From: Chitinophagaceae bacterium
Lineage (GTDB): Bacteria > Bacteroidota > Bacteroidia > Chitinophagales > Chitinophagaceae
Assembly (NCBI GenBank): GCA_020853515.1
Contig: JADYYU010000113.1
Coordinates: 1 to 13,060, forward strand
Length of the DNA: 13,060 bases
Direction of reading: 5' to 3'
The position numbers were made by a program, and so were the translations under genes. The notes beneath the pieces are model-generated. The model searched no databases. It was given only the letters and a program-made list of their open reading frames with translations, and was not told where the DNA came from. This document shows, in pieces, positions 1-7,845 of this stretch (position 1 is the first letter of the stretch; each line of letters begins with the position of its first letter).

Positions 1-314
1 CGGGCATGGAATGGAACGGATTTGGTCCTGAACCAATGGCTTTGTACACCATTTGCGGCAATTACAATGTAACCGATAAGTTTTGTGTCTTTGCTGAAGT
101 GTTCGGTAAGCAGCAAAAATATTTACCTGCTGTTCATATCGCAGATATTGGCGTTATGATTTTGCTGAATAATCATTCCCTGCTCGATATTTCAGGCGGA
201 GCTAATATAGCAGGTGCCGCATACACTGCTCCGGGCAAATATTATTTTGCCAGTTGTGGTTATTCCTTCCGGTTCAATACGATTAAAAAAGTAGAGACGA
301 TCTTTGTACGCTAA
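1..314 (+). CDS. C-terminal part of an outer-membrane beta-barrel protein, MetA-pathway/transporter-like
   Basis: The frame is open from the window edge, so the 5' end is missing and the first ATG at position 6 is probably internal. About 103 residues remain. They show alternating polar and hydrophobic strands typical of a beta-barrel: a strand with FAEVFG, then HIADIGVMILLNNHSLLDISGGANI, and a closing strand ending near YSFRF. The pattern of a conserved aspartate and a glycine-rich strand followed by a terminal SFRF strand is what I recall from Bacteroidota proteins of the 'putative MetA-pathway of phenol degradation' (PF13557-like) outer-membrane group. A short extension (about 12 residues) follows the last aromatic strand, which is slightly unusual because barrels often end at the aromatic residue. 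The role is probably outer-membrane transport; the substrate cannot be inferred. The family call is by pattern, not by search. Confidence 0.6.
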   Translation, partial: GMEWNGFGPEPMALYTICGNYNVTDKFCVFAEVFGKQQKYLPAVHIADIGVMILLNNHSLLDISGGANIAGAAYTAPGKYYFASCGYSFRFNTIKKVETIFVR

Positions 315-458
315 GCGATAGTTGGGATTAAAATATAGACTTGTATTTATAGCAAAAAAAAGGAAGTGCTTTAAAGCGGGCGTATGGAGTAGAAAATGCA
401 CCGTTCAATATCAGTAGTTTTTTATTAATTTTATTAAGTAAAACAGAATTCAATTTAA

Positions 459-788
459 ATGAACTGGATCATTTTAATTATTGCCGGCTTGTTTGAAGTA
501 GCCTTTGCATTTTGTCTGGGAAAGGCAAAGGAGAGTGTCGGTCATAGTCAGTATTTCTGGTATGCAGCTTTTGTGATCACCCTGAGTGCGAGTATGCTGT
601 TGCTGTTGAAAGCGTTGCAAACACTGCCTGTCGGAACGGCCTATGCTGTCTGGACCGGTATTGGTGCCGTTGGTACCGTGCTGATAGGTATTTTTATTTT
701 TAAGGAACCGGCATCTTTCTGGAGGTTGTTTTTTCTTTTTACCCTTATTGCTTCTGTTGCCGGATTGAAAGTGGTTTCTCAACCATAG
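459..788 (+). CDS. sugE: SMR-family exporter, SugE/Gdx type (guanidinium or quaternary ammonium)
   Basis: This 109-residue protein has the usual length and four-helix layout of small multidrug resistance transporters, which work as dual-topology dimers in the inner membrane and exchange a cation for protons. The essential helix-1 glutamate is present at E13 in the context IAGLFEV. Helix 3 carries the signature LPVGTAYAVWTGIGAVG (about residues 56-72), including Y62 and W65. The GTAYAVWTGIGAVG form, with WTG rather than the EmrE-like WSG, points to the SugE/Gdx branch, whose characterised members export guanidinium. The tryptophan usual at position 16 in the best-known Gdx proteins is phenylalanine here. 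I looked upstream for the paired hairpins of a guanidine-II riboswitch and did not see them. There is no Shine-Dalgarno sequence; the start lies in an AT-rich stretch. The gene stands alone between the barrel fragment and the HMG-CoA lyase promoter. Confidence 0.9.
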   Translation: MNWIILIIAGLFEVAFAFCLGKAKESVGHSQYFWYAAFVITLSASMLLLLKALQTLPVGTAYAVWTGIGAVGTVLIGIFIFKEPASFWRLFFLFTLIASVAGLKVVSQP

Positions 789-831
789 ATCCTGATCGTC
801 ATCATGTTTGAAATATAGAAGGATAAACTAT

Positions 832-861
832 TTTGTGCCGGAAATCATTTTCTTACCTTTG
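832..861 (+). promoter_or_regulatory. Bacteroidota-type promoter of the HMG-CoA lyase gene
   Basis: TTTG at 832-835 is followed after 18 nt by TACCTTTG at 854-861. This fits the Bacteroidota sigma consensus (TTTG, about 19 nt, TAnnTTTG) with a perfect -7 element. The expected transcription start is only a few bases downstream, at or near the ATG at 866, so the mRNA would have almost no leader. The promoter also rules out the upstream TTG at 833 as the start codon, because it lies inside the -33 element. Confidence 0.65.
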
Positions 862-865
862 CATT

Positions 866-1723
866 ATGCAAATGATCAAACTCACTGAATGTCCACGCGA
901 TGCTATGCAGGGCTGGAACACTTTCATACCCACGCAAACAAAAGTAGATTATATCAATAAATTGCTCGAAGTAGGTTTTGATACCATTGATTTCGGTTCG
1001 TTTGTTTCGCCCAAAGCGATTCCGCAACTCGCCGATACAAAAGAGGTTATTGGCCAGCTCAAGATGAGCAGCTCTAAATTACTGGCTATCATTGCCAATG
1101 CAAGAGGTGCCGAAGATGCGGTACAGTATGATGAAATTACTTACCTGGGTTTCCCGTTTTCAATTTCAGAAACCTTTCAGCAGTTGAATACGAATAGCAG
1201 TATTGCTGAATCGCTGAGCAGGGTAGAGGCGATACAGCAACTCTGTGTGCAGCATAAAAAGCAGTTGCTTGTTTATATATCCATGGGTTTTGGAAATCCT
1301 TACGGGGATGCGTATAACGCTGATATCGCCATACATTGGGTTGATCAGTTGCAGAAAATGGGCATACAGATTTTCGCGATGAGCGACACCGTTGGTGTAT
1401 CTGAACCACACAATATTGAGGCTGTTTTTTCAAGTTTGACTGCTGCATTTCCAGATCTGGACTTTGGGGCTCATTTTCATTCCACCAAAGAAAGTGCCGG
1501 CGAAAAAATTGAGGCCGCTTTAAAAAGCAGATGCTTCCGTTACGATAGTGCATTGGGTGGAATTGGCGGCTGTCCGATGGCGCAGAATGAACTGGTAGGC
1601 AATCTGGCTACTGAAAAATTGCTGGAGGTGCTTGCTTCACATGGATATGAGGCAGGGCTTAATCAAGTGGCTTTATTGGAAGCGCAAGCCATGGCTTCAA
1701 GTATTTTTCATCAGTCATCATGA
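866..1723 (+). CDS. Hydroxymethylglutaryl-CoA lyase
   Basis: This is a 285-residue TIM-barrel enzyme of the HMGL-like family, which splits 3-hydroxy-3-methylglutaryl-CoA into acetoacetate and acetyl-CoA, the last step of leucine catabolism. Counted from ATG 866, the catalytic pair R11-D12 sits in ECPRDAMQ. SFVSPKAIPQLADT (45-58) matches the family's conserved FVSPK segment. The metal ligands H203 and H205 lie in GAHFHSTK, the catalytic loop cysteine C236 in GGIGGCPMAQ, and N246 and E250 in VGNLATE. All expected active-site residues are present. ATG 866 or ATG 872 (two codons later) are the credible starts; a longer version from TTG 833 would begin inside the promoter. The stop overlaps by 6 bp the stop of the convergent coiled-coil gene. 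No other leucine-degradation genes are nearby, so the gene appears to stand alone. Confidence 0.92.
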   Translation: MQMIKLTECPRDAMQGWNTFIPTQTKVDYINKLLEVGFDTIDFGSFVSPKAIPQLADTKEVIGQLKMSSSKLLAIIANARGAEDAVQYDEITYLGFPFSISETFQQLNTNSSIAESLSRVEAIQQLCVQHKKQLLVYISMGFGNPYGDAYNADIAIHWVDQLQKMGIQIFAMSDTVGVSEPHNIEAVFSSLTAAFPDLDFGAHFHSTKESAGEKIEAALKSRCFRYDSALGGIGGCPMAQNELVGNLATEKLLEVLASHGYEAGLNQVALLEAQAMASSIFHQSS

Positions 1724-2002
1724 TTTCACATTTATGCTCGCAATGCATTTGTCTATCATATAAATGTAGTGGTCGAGATCTTTGCGCAATTGTGCGGTAT
1801 TCATATCTGTCGACTTTCCAAGTTGCAAAGCCTGCAATTTCATTTTTGATTTTTCGGATTCTTTTTTTTGCAATTCCATTTTTTGCAGGTATTCGAACAA
1901 TGACTTTTTGAGTTCTTCATTTTCCTTTTCAAGACGCTCATTGCGGGTCTTCATTTTCCTGATCTTCGTTTCTATGCCGGAAAGTAATGTAAGCGTGTCC
2001 AT
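1718..2002 (-). CDS. Small coiled-coil protein, ZapB-like in appearance
   Basis: This 94-residue protein is rich in Lys, Glu and Leu. From about residue 10 to 65 it is a continuous predicted coiled coil (IRKMKTRNERLEKENEELKK and onward). The C-terminal block ends in LRKDLDHYIYMIDKCIASIN. As I recall, many Bacteroidota encode a small coiled-coil protein with a comparable ending (acidic helix, then IDKCIALLN) next to zapA, in a cell-division context. Here no zapA follows; the next gene is the convergent HMG-CoA lyase. The possible link to division is therefore only by resemblance. The start ATG at 2002 is about 155 nt from the divergent HerA-like gene. The protein is soluble, with no signal peptide. 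Confidence 0.75.
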   Translation of the reverse strand: MDTLTLLSGIETKIRKMKTRNERLEKENEELKKSLFEYLQKMELQKKESEKSKMKLQALQLGKSTDMNTAQLRKDLDHYIYMIDKCIASINVKS

Positions 2003-2157
2003 ACGACCTGATTTGTTTCAGTAAAAATAATACTTATGCTTTTAGTAACACACACATTTTTTACACAAAAAAAAGTTGAAAAAAGGCCCCTCCTGCTGAT
2101 TGAAAGCATGCGATTATCTGCCTGAAAGGTATTAATTTCGCAACAAAATATTTTACT

Positions 2158-3696
2158 ATGTCGTTTGAAGAAAGCATCAGTTCATCGTACTCATTTAAGG
2201 GCGAAACCATATTGATGGGCGCTGCCATGCTCGATGGTAAGCCTGTAACAGCAGCAAAAGTTTTTCTGCCGCTTAAAACAATGAACCGCCACGGCCTCAT
2301 TGCAGGTGCTACCGGTACCGGCAAAACAAAAACGTTGCAGTTGATCGCAGAAGGACTTAGTAACGCCTCGGTACCGGTTATGATGATGGATATCAAAGGC
2401 GATTTGAGTGGTATCGGGGCACAGGGGGTATTAAATGATCGTATTACGGAACGTTGCATGCATATCGGGGTTGAGTATCGACCGGATGTTTCTCCTATCG
2501 AATTTTTATCAATTAGTAATGAGCCCGGTACGCGTATGCGCGCAACTGTTTCTGAATTCGGGCCGGTATTACTGGCCAAAATATTAGCCCTGAACGAAAC
2601 ACAGGAAGGTATCGTTTCGATGATATTTAAATATTGTGATGATCATCAGTTGCCATTGCTTGACCTGAAGGATCTGATCAAAGTGCTGCAATACCTCAAT
2701 AATGAAGGTAAGGAAGAAATCAAAGCGGAATATGGAAGTATTTCTCCTCAGTCGACCGGTACGATTCTGCGCAAGATCATTGAATTGCAACAGCAGAAAG
2801 CCGATGTTTTTTTTGGTGAAAAGTCGTTCGAAATCGACGACCTGATGCGATATAATGATGATGGCAAAGGCATGGTATCTATTGTGCGTGTGGCTGATTT
2901 GCAGGACAGACCCAAACTTTTTTCTACGTTTATGCTGCAGTTGCTGGCCGAATTATATGCCACCTTACCCGAAGCCGGCGATTTGGAAAAGCCTAAACTG
3001 GTATTGTTTTTAGATGAAGCTCATCTCATTTTTCAGGATGCAACCCCGGCATTGCTACAGCAGTTGGAAACGATCATAAAGTTGATCCGTTCCAAAGGTG
3101 TCGGTATCTTTTTTATTACACAAAATCCAAATGATATCCCGCAGTCAATACTCGGGCAACTCGGATTGAAAGTACAACATGCTTTGCGGGCTTTTACCGC
3201 TAAAGACAGGCAGGATATTGAAAAAGTTGCGAAAAATTTTCCTGAAACAACTTATTACAAAACGGAAGATATCATTACCCAACTGGGTATCGGCGAGGCC
3301 CTGATTACCTTATTAAATGAAAAAGGAATTCCAACTCCCTTGGTCCATACGATGCTTTGCCCGCCGGCGTCCCGAATGGATGTGCTTACACCTGCTGAAA
3401 TGAATGCTATCATTGCTCAGTCTGCAATCCTGCATAAGTATAATGAAGAGGTCGACGAGATCAGTGCTTACGAAATGCTGACCCAAAAACTAGCCAATGC
3501 CGCCGATGAGGCAGATGATCAGCCAGTAAAAAAATCAGCCGCCAAGAAGGAAGAAAAAAGTACGCTGGATACCATCCTGAGCAGCTCAGTGACCAAACAG
3601 GTAGGGCGCACTGCGGCCAGTATAATTACCCGCGGATTATTGGGCATTTTAGGACTGGGTGGTAAAACCACGCGAAGGAAAAGTAGCTGGTTTTAA
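2158..3696 (+). CDS. HerA/YjgR-like P-loop ATPase (DUF853 family)
   Basis: This 512-residue protein belongs to the DUF853/YjgR group of HerA-FtsK-type ATPases. The Walker A motif is GATGTGKT at residues 50-57. It is followed by MMMDIKGDLSG (75-85), which is characteristic of this group. Walker B is LVLFLDEAH (281-289, D286 and E287), and FFITQNP (318-324) is the sensor-like strand. A basic, Ala/Lys-rich linker (about 455-470) leads to a C-terminal Gly-rich, Arg/Lys-rich tail ending in SSWF. Archaeal HerA works with NurA nuclease in DNA end resection, but DUF853 proteins are poorly characterised and no nuclease gene is adjacent, so the role is unknown. A weak -7-like element, TAATTTCG, lies at 2133-2140. 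The stop is only 6 bp from the stop of the convergent permease, leaving no room for a separate terminator. Confidence 0.88.
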   Translation: MSFEESISSSYSFKGETILMGAAMLDGKPVTAAKVFLPLKTMNRHGLIAGATGTGKTKTLQLIAEGLSNASVPVMMMDIKGDLSGIGAQGVLNDRITERCMHIGVEYRPDVSPIEFLSISNEPGTRMRATVSEFGPVLLAKILALNETQEGIVSMIFKYCDDHQLPLLDLKDLIKVLQYLNNEGKEEIKAEYGSISPQSTGTILRKIIELQQQKADVFFGEKSFEIDDLMRYNDDGKGMVSIVRVADLQDRPKLFSTFMLQLLAELYATLPEAGDLEKPKLVLFLDEAHLIFQDATPALLQQLETIIKLIRSKGVGIFFITQNPNDIPQSILGQLGLKVQHALRAFTAKDRQDIEKVAKNFPETTYYKTEDIITQLGIGEALITLLNEKGIPTPLVHTMLCPPASRMDVLTPAEMNAIIAQSAILHKYNEEVDEISAYEMLTQKLANAADEADDQPVKKSAAKKEEKSTLDTILSSSVTKQVGRTAASIITRGLLGILGLGGKTTRRKSSWF

Positions 3697-3702
3697 AGTA
3701 TT

Positions 3703-5394
3703 TTATTTCACATTCAGTTTGCTGTTGTTGCGGCTGTACAAAAAATAGATACACAATCCTACCAGCAACCACACCAGAAAACGCAGCCAGTTGGTATGGC
3801 TTTCCTGCGCCATCAGGTAAAAGCAACTGATGAGTCCAAGCACAGGTATCAGTGAATATTTTTTGACAAAAGTCAGTGCGGCCACCCAGATGGCAACGAT
3901 CCAGAACAGAAGCATCGGAAAGCCTTGCAGCGTAAAAATACCAGTGAAATGTGTTGGGGCATAGATGAAGATGATTGTTACAGCAGATATCAGCATCAGC
4001 GGAGCAATCCATTGGGCATTCACATAAGGTACCCTGAATTTACTGACAGGCCGGTCGGGCATCGTTTGCAAAACCAAAATACCGGCGCATACCAGCACAA
4101 AGGCAAATAATGTACCGATGCTGGTCAGGGAGATAACCACATCAAGATTTAAAAATAAGGCCGGCACAGCCACGCACAATCCGGTGAGTATGGTAGAGAA
4201 TGACGGTGTTTTGTACCTTGGGTGAATGCGGGAAAATATTTTTGGTAAAAGGCCGTCACGGCTCATACTCATCCAGATGCGCGGTTGTCCCATCTGAAAT
4301 ACGAGCAGTACGCTGGCTGTAGCAACGATCGCACTCACCGCTACGATGCCTGCAATAAAATGAAGGCCCCTTTCTTCAAAAATCAAGGCAAGCGGATCTC
4401 CGACATTTAATTTGGTGTACGATACCATACCCGTCAGTACCAATGCCAATACTACATATAACACCGTGCAAATCAGCAGTGCATAAATCATCGCACGGGG
4501 AAGATCACGTTGTGGATTTTTGCATTCTTCAGCAGTGGTGGAAATAGCATCGAAACCAATGTAAGCAAAAAATACGGCCGATACGCCTTTTAAAATGCCG
4601 CCAAAGCCATTGGGTGTAAAAGGGCTCCAGTTTTCAGGATTCACGTAGTAGGCTCCCAGTACGATAATTAAAAAAATAACCGCCAGTTTGATAATCACCA
4701 GCAGATTACTCATGGCTCTGCTTTCTTTCATACCAATGAACACGATATAGGTGATCAGGGCAACAATACCAAAGGCAGGTAAGTCAAGAATGAGTTTTAG
4801 TCCGCCCAGGGAGGGGGCCGTTTGCCAGGCTGTATATTTTTCAAACAAAGGCCCATCCATATTTTCCGGTAAATTACCGGGCGTACCAAGATATTCCCTT
4901 GCTTCTTCAAAACCTTTGTGCGCTGTACTGTAATCCATGGTTAGCCAGTCTTTTATATGGATACCGGCGTTATTCAGCAGATGGGTAAAGTAATCGCTCC
5001 ATGAAATAGCCACCGCAATATTGCCGATGGCATATTCCATCAAAAGGTCCCAGCCGATGATCCAGGCAAAAATTTCGCCGAAGGCTACATATGAATACGT
5101 GTAAGCACTTCCTGATACCGGTACTGTACTGGCGAATTCAGCATAACATAATGCAGCAAATCCGCAGGCGATGGCTGTGAAAATATACAGAAAGATCACT
5201 CCGGGGCCACCGTCAAAACAGGCTTTACCGATACTACTGAAGATACCGGCTCCGATAATGGCTGCAATGCCAAAAAAGGTCAGATCGCGCACACCTAATA
5301 CGCGATGTAAGCCACTGTGTTCGCCATCTCCATAGCCGGCCTCTGCATCTTTCAGTATTTTGTCGATCGATTTTTTTCTGAATAGTGAGTTCAT
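3703..5394 (-). CDS. APC-family amino acid permease (CAT/YfnA-like)
   Basis: This 563-residue inner-membrane transporter of the amino acid-polyamine-organocation superfamily takes up amino acids. The N-terminal segment GEHSGLHRVLGVRDLTFFGIAAIIGAGIF (about 24-52) carries the glycine-rich unwound helix-1 motif IIGAGIF of substrate binding. AEFASTVPVSGSAYTYSY (85-102) and FFAYIGFDAISTTAEE (275-290) followed by CKNPQRDLPRA are conserved in the cationic amino acid transporter branch. A long extracytoplasmic loop (about 145-195) follows the fourth helix, and about twelve or more hydrophobic helices are visible. I chose ATG 5394: the frame runs back to 5499 but the extra 35 residues are not transporter-like and overlap the end of lptB. 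The gap to lptB is 79 nt, so the gene may be last in the yicC-gldH-lptB transcript or have its own promoter. The substrate is not decidable. Confidence 0.88.
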   Translation of the reverse strand: MNSLFRKKSIDKILKDAEAGYGDGEHSGLHRVLGVRDLTFFGIAAIIGAGIFSSIGKACFDGGPGVIFLYIFTAIACGFAALCYAEFASTVPVSGSAYTYSYVAFGEIFAWIIGWDLLMEYAIGNIAVAISWSDYFTHLLNNAGIHIKDWLTMDYSTAHKGFEEAREYLGTPGNLPENMDGPLFEKYTAWQTAPSLGGLKLILDLPAFGIVALITYIVFIGMKESRAMSNLLVIIKLAVIFLIIVLGAYYVNPENWSPFTPNGFGGILKGVSAVFFAYIGFDAISTTAEECKNPQRDLPRAMIYALLICTVLYVVLALVLTGMVSYTKLNVGDPLALIFEERGLHFIAGIVAVSAIVATASVLLVFQMGQPRIWMSMSRDGLLPKIFSRIHPRYKTPSFSTILTGLCVAVPALFLNLDVVISLTSIGTLFAFVLVCAGILVLQTMPDRPVSKFRVPYVNAQWIAPLMLISAVTIIFIYAPTHFTGIFTLQGFPMLLFWIVAIWVAALTFVKKYSLIPVLGLISCFYLMAQESHTNWLRFLVWLLVGLCIYFLYSRNNSKLNVK

Positions 5395-5473
5395 GTTGAT
5401 AAAATAGTTGACTGTATGAAAGTTTGAATTTAGTATAAAATCAAATGGGATGCAACTATTCAGTGCGATATGC

Positions 5474-6214
5474 CTAAACGATTTTTTTTCGCAGTTCAAA
5501 ATGCTGACCCAGATACAGTTTTTTTACCTGTTCATCGGAGGCCAGTTCTTCGGCAGTGCCTGATTTTAATATGGAGCCGTCATACAGCAGATAAGCCCTG
5601 TCAGTGATCGACAAGGTTTCCTGTACATTATGATCGGTAATGAGAATGCCGATATTTTTAAATTTGAGTTGCTCTACGATCACCTGGATATCTTCTACCG
5701 CAATCGGATCAATACCGGCAAACGGTTCATCGAGTAAAATAAACTTCGGATTGACCGCAAGGGCTCTCGCGATCTCCGTCCTGCGACGTTCACCGCCACT
5801 CAGTACATCACCTCTGTTTTTTCGTACATGCGTCAGCCTGAATTCAAGCAACAGCGATTCCAGTTTTTCTTTTTGCTCTTCCTTGCTCAAATCAGTTATT
5901 TCGAGCACTGCTGCAATATTATCTTCTACACTCATTTTTCGAAAAATAGAAGCCTCCTGCGGCAGATAGCCAATGCCAAGTTTAGCACGCTCGTACATCG
6001 GGAGTTTAGTAATATCCTTGTTGTCTAAAAATACTTTGCCTTCATCCGGTTTTATCAGGCCAACAACCATATAAAAGGTGGTTGTTTTGCCGGCACCGTT
6101 GGGACCCAGCAGTCCGACAATTTCGCCCTGATTTACTTCTACCGATACTTCCTTAACGACAGTGCGGCTTTGGTAGCGTTTAACTAATGCGGTGGTATTG
6201 ATTTTTGAAGTCAC
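5474..6214 (-). CDS. lptB: LPS export ABC transporter ATP-binding protein LptB
   Basis: This 246-residue ATPase drives extraction of lipopolysaccharide from the inner membrane, together with the permeases LptF and LptG, which are not in the window. Walker A is GPNGAGKT (37-44), the Q-loop is Q86 in YLPQEASIF, the ABC signature is LSGGERRR (138-145), Walker B is ILLDEP (159-164) and the H-loop is H195 in LITDHNV. The combination of YLPQEASIFRKMSV, GGERRRTEIARAL and DEPFAGIDPIAV is diagnostic for LptB among ABC ATPases. The start is GTG, with no better ATG nearby. A TACATTTA element ends 4 nt upstream of it, so an internal promoter is possible. The 65-nt gap from gldH still allows cotranscription. 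The C-terminal tail (GQHFELRKKI) is of normal length. Confidence 0.93.
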   Translation of the reverse strand: MTSKINTTALVKRYQSRTVVKEVSVEVNQGEIVGLLGPNGAGKTTTFYMVVGLIKPDEGKVFLDNKDITKLPMYERAKLGIGYLPQEASIFRKMSVEDNIAAVLEITDLSKEEQKEKLESLLLEFRLTHVRKNRGDVLSGGERRRTEIARALAVNPKFILLDEPFAGIDPIAVEDIQVIVEQLKFKNIGILITDHNVQETLSITDRAYLLYDGSILKSGTAEELASDEQVKKLYLGQHFELRKKIV

Positions 6215-6279
6215 TTTGTAAATGTAGATAATCCTGAGTGAATGGCTTGGTAATATTATGCAAAAAAAAGTGAGGTCAT

Positions 6280-6744
6280 TTACTTTCTGATTTTTTCGAG
6301 CCTGATGCCTACACTCATGACTTCGGGTAGTATGCTGCTGCGCATGATTTGCTGCAGGGTAATTGTGTACGTGCCTGTTTTGCTGAATTTAAGCGGTGAA
6401 GCGATCTGCATTTGATGTTCCCATATTTCGTTCATACCGCGCCCCAGCCATTTGCCTTCCAGATCCGCAAGCGGCACTTCAATTTTTGCTTCGGTGGTAG
6501 TATCTACACCCGGGAATGCCGTTTTTATATTCAGCCAGATGTTTGAGTAAGGGTAGGCATCGGTATGCCGCATGTTGAACGACATGGAATAGTCGGAAAC
6601 GGTGTCTGTAATTTCGAAGGTAAAAGCGGGCGTGTATTTTTCACTCCAGCGATGATTTTTGATGGCCACATTTTTTTCGAAAATATTTGAACGTAAGCAG
6701 GAAGTCATCAACAGGATGGCAATGAATAGGTAAATGGGTTTCAT
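6280..6744 (-). CDS. gldH: Gliding motility lipoprotein GldH
   Basis: This 154-residue predicted lipoprotein begins with a signal sequence (MKPIYLFIAILLMTSC) whose lipobox cysteine is C16. The body matches my memory of GldH: a FTFEITDT-like strand, RHTDAYPYSNIWLNIKT, a LADLEGKWLGRGMNEIWEH segment and TYTITLQQIMRSSILPEVMSVGIRLEK near the end. GldH is required for gliding in Flavobacterium johnsoniae and is tied to the gliding/type IX secretion apparatus. An alternative ATG nine codons upstream (6771) would overlap the end of yicC and put a charged HFKK segment before the signal peptide; I prefer ATG 6744, 16 nt after the yicC stop. The close spacing implies cotranscription with yicC. The presence of a type IX client gene at 10.8-12.4 kb is consistent with this. 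Confidence 0.88.
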   Translation of the reverse strand: MKPIYLFIAILLMTSCLRSNIFEKNVAIKNHRWSEKYTPAFTFEITDTVSDYSMSFNMRHTDAYPYSNIWLNIKTAFPGVDTTTEAKIEVPLADLEGKWLGRGMNEIWEHQMQIASPLKFSKTGTYTITLQQIMRSSILPEVMSVGIRLEKIRK

Positions 6745-6760
6745 GTACGAAATTGATTTT

Positions 6761-7636
6761 TTAAAGTGCATTTAATAGTTGTTCCTTGGCCTGCTCCAGT
6801 TCGTCTTTCATCATGACTACGATCTTCTGCAATTCCACATCATTGGCTTTCGATCCCATGGTGTTTATTTCGCGTCCGATTTCCTGTAATATAAAGCCGA
6901 GTTTTTTGCCTTTGATTATACTGTGGTCGTTCAGCATTTCCATAAAGTAAGCGCAGTGATGCATCAGTCTGTTTTTTTCTTCAGTAATATCCAGCTTTTC
7001 CAGATAAAAAATGATTTCCTGCTCAAGTCGGTTTTGATCGGCTTTGCCATTTTGAATATAATCCTGTATAGCTCCGTTGAGTTTGTCGCGTATTTTTTCT
7101 ATTCTGCTTTTTTCATGGGGCTCTACTTTCAGACAATTGTCCTGTATGGTTTGAATATTCTGCAAGATATGTCTGCCAAGCATTTCACCTTCTGCTGCAC
7201 GGTGAGCATTCAAGGTGTTACAAACATCGTCAATTTTTTCTGAAAGGATAGCCCAGTGTTTTTCATCCAGTGTGTCATTCACATTCGAAACTATTTCAGG
7301 CATACGGATCAGGGAAGCAAGAATATCTTTTTTCTCGAGACCCAGATTATCTGCAATCTGCACAATGGAATCGTAATAATATTTTGCGAGCTCTGTATTG
7401 ACGGTCATGGGTTTGGATACACCGTGCTGCTTCAGATAAATATTAACTTCTACACTACCGCGAATCAGTTGCTTCTGTATCTTGTTTCTGATCTCTATTT
7501 CATACAATTTAAGCAGTGGCGAGATTTTGGTATTGATTTCAAATTGTTTGCCATTGAGCGAACGTATTTCGAGTGAGCAGATGTATTCATCGAGATTAAA
7601 TTCTGCCCTGCCGAAACCTGTCATTGAGTGAAGCAT
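6761..7636 (-). CDS. yicC: YicC-family endoribonuclease
   Basis: This 291-residue protein has both domains of the YicC family. The N-terminal domain starts with MLHSMTGFGRAE, the classic YicC opening, and contains LEIRSLNGKQFEI (21-33). The C-terminal DUF1732 domain contains RLEQEIIFYLEKLDITEEKNRL and ends with KKLGFILQEIGREINTMGSKAND. E. coli YicC acts as an RNase linked to small-RNA turnover. The frame extends to 7669, but the extra 11 codons lie within a likely promoter and the family begins at MLHSMTGFG, so I chose ATG 7636. The usual downstream partner gmk (guanylate kinase) is absent here and gldH takes its place. Confidence 0.92.
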   Translation of the reverse strand: MLHSMTGFGRAEFNLDEYICSLEIRSLNGKQFEINTKISPLLKLYEIEIRNKIQKQLIRGSVEVNIYLKQHGVSKPMTVNTELAKYYYDSIVQIADNLGLEKKDILASLIRMPEIVSNVNDTLDEKHWAILSEKIDDVCNTLNAHRAAEGEMLGRHILQNIQTIQDNCLKVEPHEKSRIEKIRDKLNGAIQDYIQNGKADQNRLEQEIIFYLEKLDITEEKNRLMHHCAYFMEMLNDHSIIKGKKLGFILQEIGREINTMGSKANDVELQKIVVMMKDELEQAKEQLLNAL

Positions 7637-7655
7637 TGTCGTATTTTTTCGTGGA

Positions 7656-7688
7656 TAAAAGTAATTCAATCAAGGCAAGCAATTCAAA
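7656..7688 (-). promoter_or_regulatory. Putative Bacteroidota-type promoter for yicC-gldH-lptB
   Basis: On the - strand TTTG (7688-7685) is followed after 21 nt by TACTTTTA (7663-7656), which differs from the TAnnTTTG consensus only in the last base. The yicC start lies 19 nt further on, giving a short leader. The spacer is slightly longer than the typical 19 nt, so the call is moderate. Confidence 0.45.
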
Positions 7689-7845
7689 AAAAATATTTTT
7701 CATGTGGTGATAAAATATTTTTTTCTATCAGATCATGCTAAAAACGAATGGGTATAAAAATGAATGACTTGCACAGGTGTGAATCGCAGTGGCGGGAAGT
7801 GATTGTCTGAAACTATTATAAACAGGGCATTGCAGGGCTTTAAAA

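Noticed and set aside
315..458. Guanidine-II riboswitch upstream of the SugE/Gdx gene
   Set aside because: The expected pair of short hairpins with ACGR loops was not found; the stretch is simply AT-rich.
833..865. N-terminal extension of HMG-CoA lyase from TTG 833
   Set aside because: It lies across a good TTTG/TACCTTTG promoter and adds residues with no resemblance to the family; ATG 866 or 872 fits better.
2061..2579. 172-residue - strand open frame
   Set aside because: It is antisense to the Walker A region of the HerA-like ATPase and has no recognisable motif.
5395..5499. 35-residue extension of the APC permease
   Set aside because: It overlaps the end of lptB and does not look like a transporter N-terminus; the MNSLFRKK start at 5394 fits the family.
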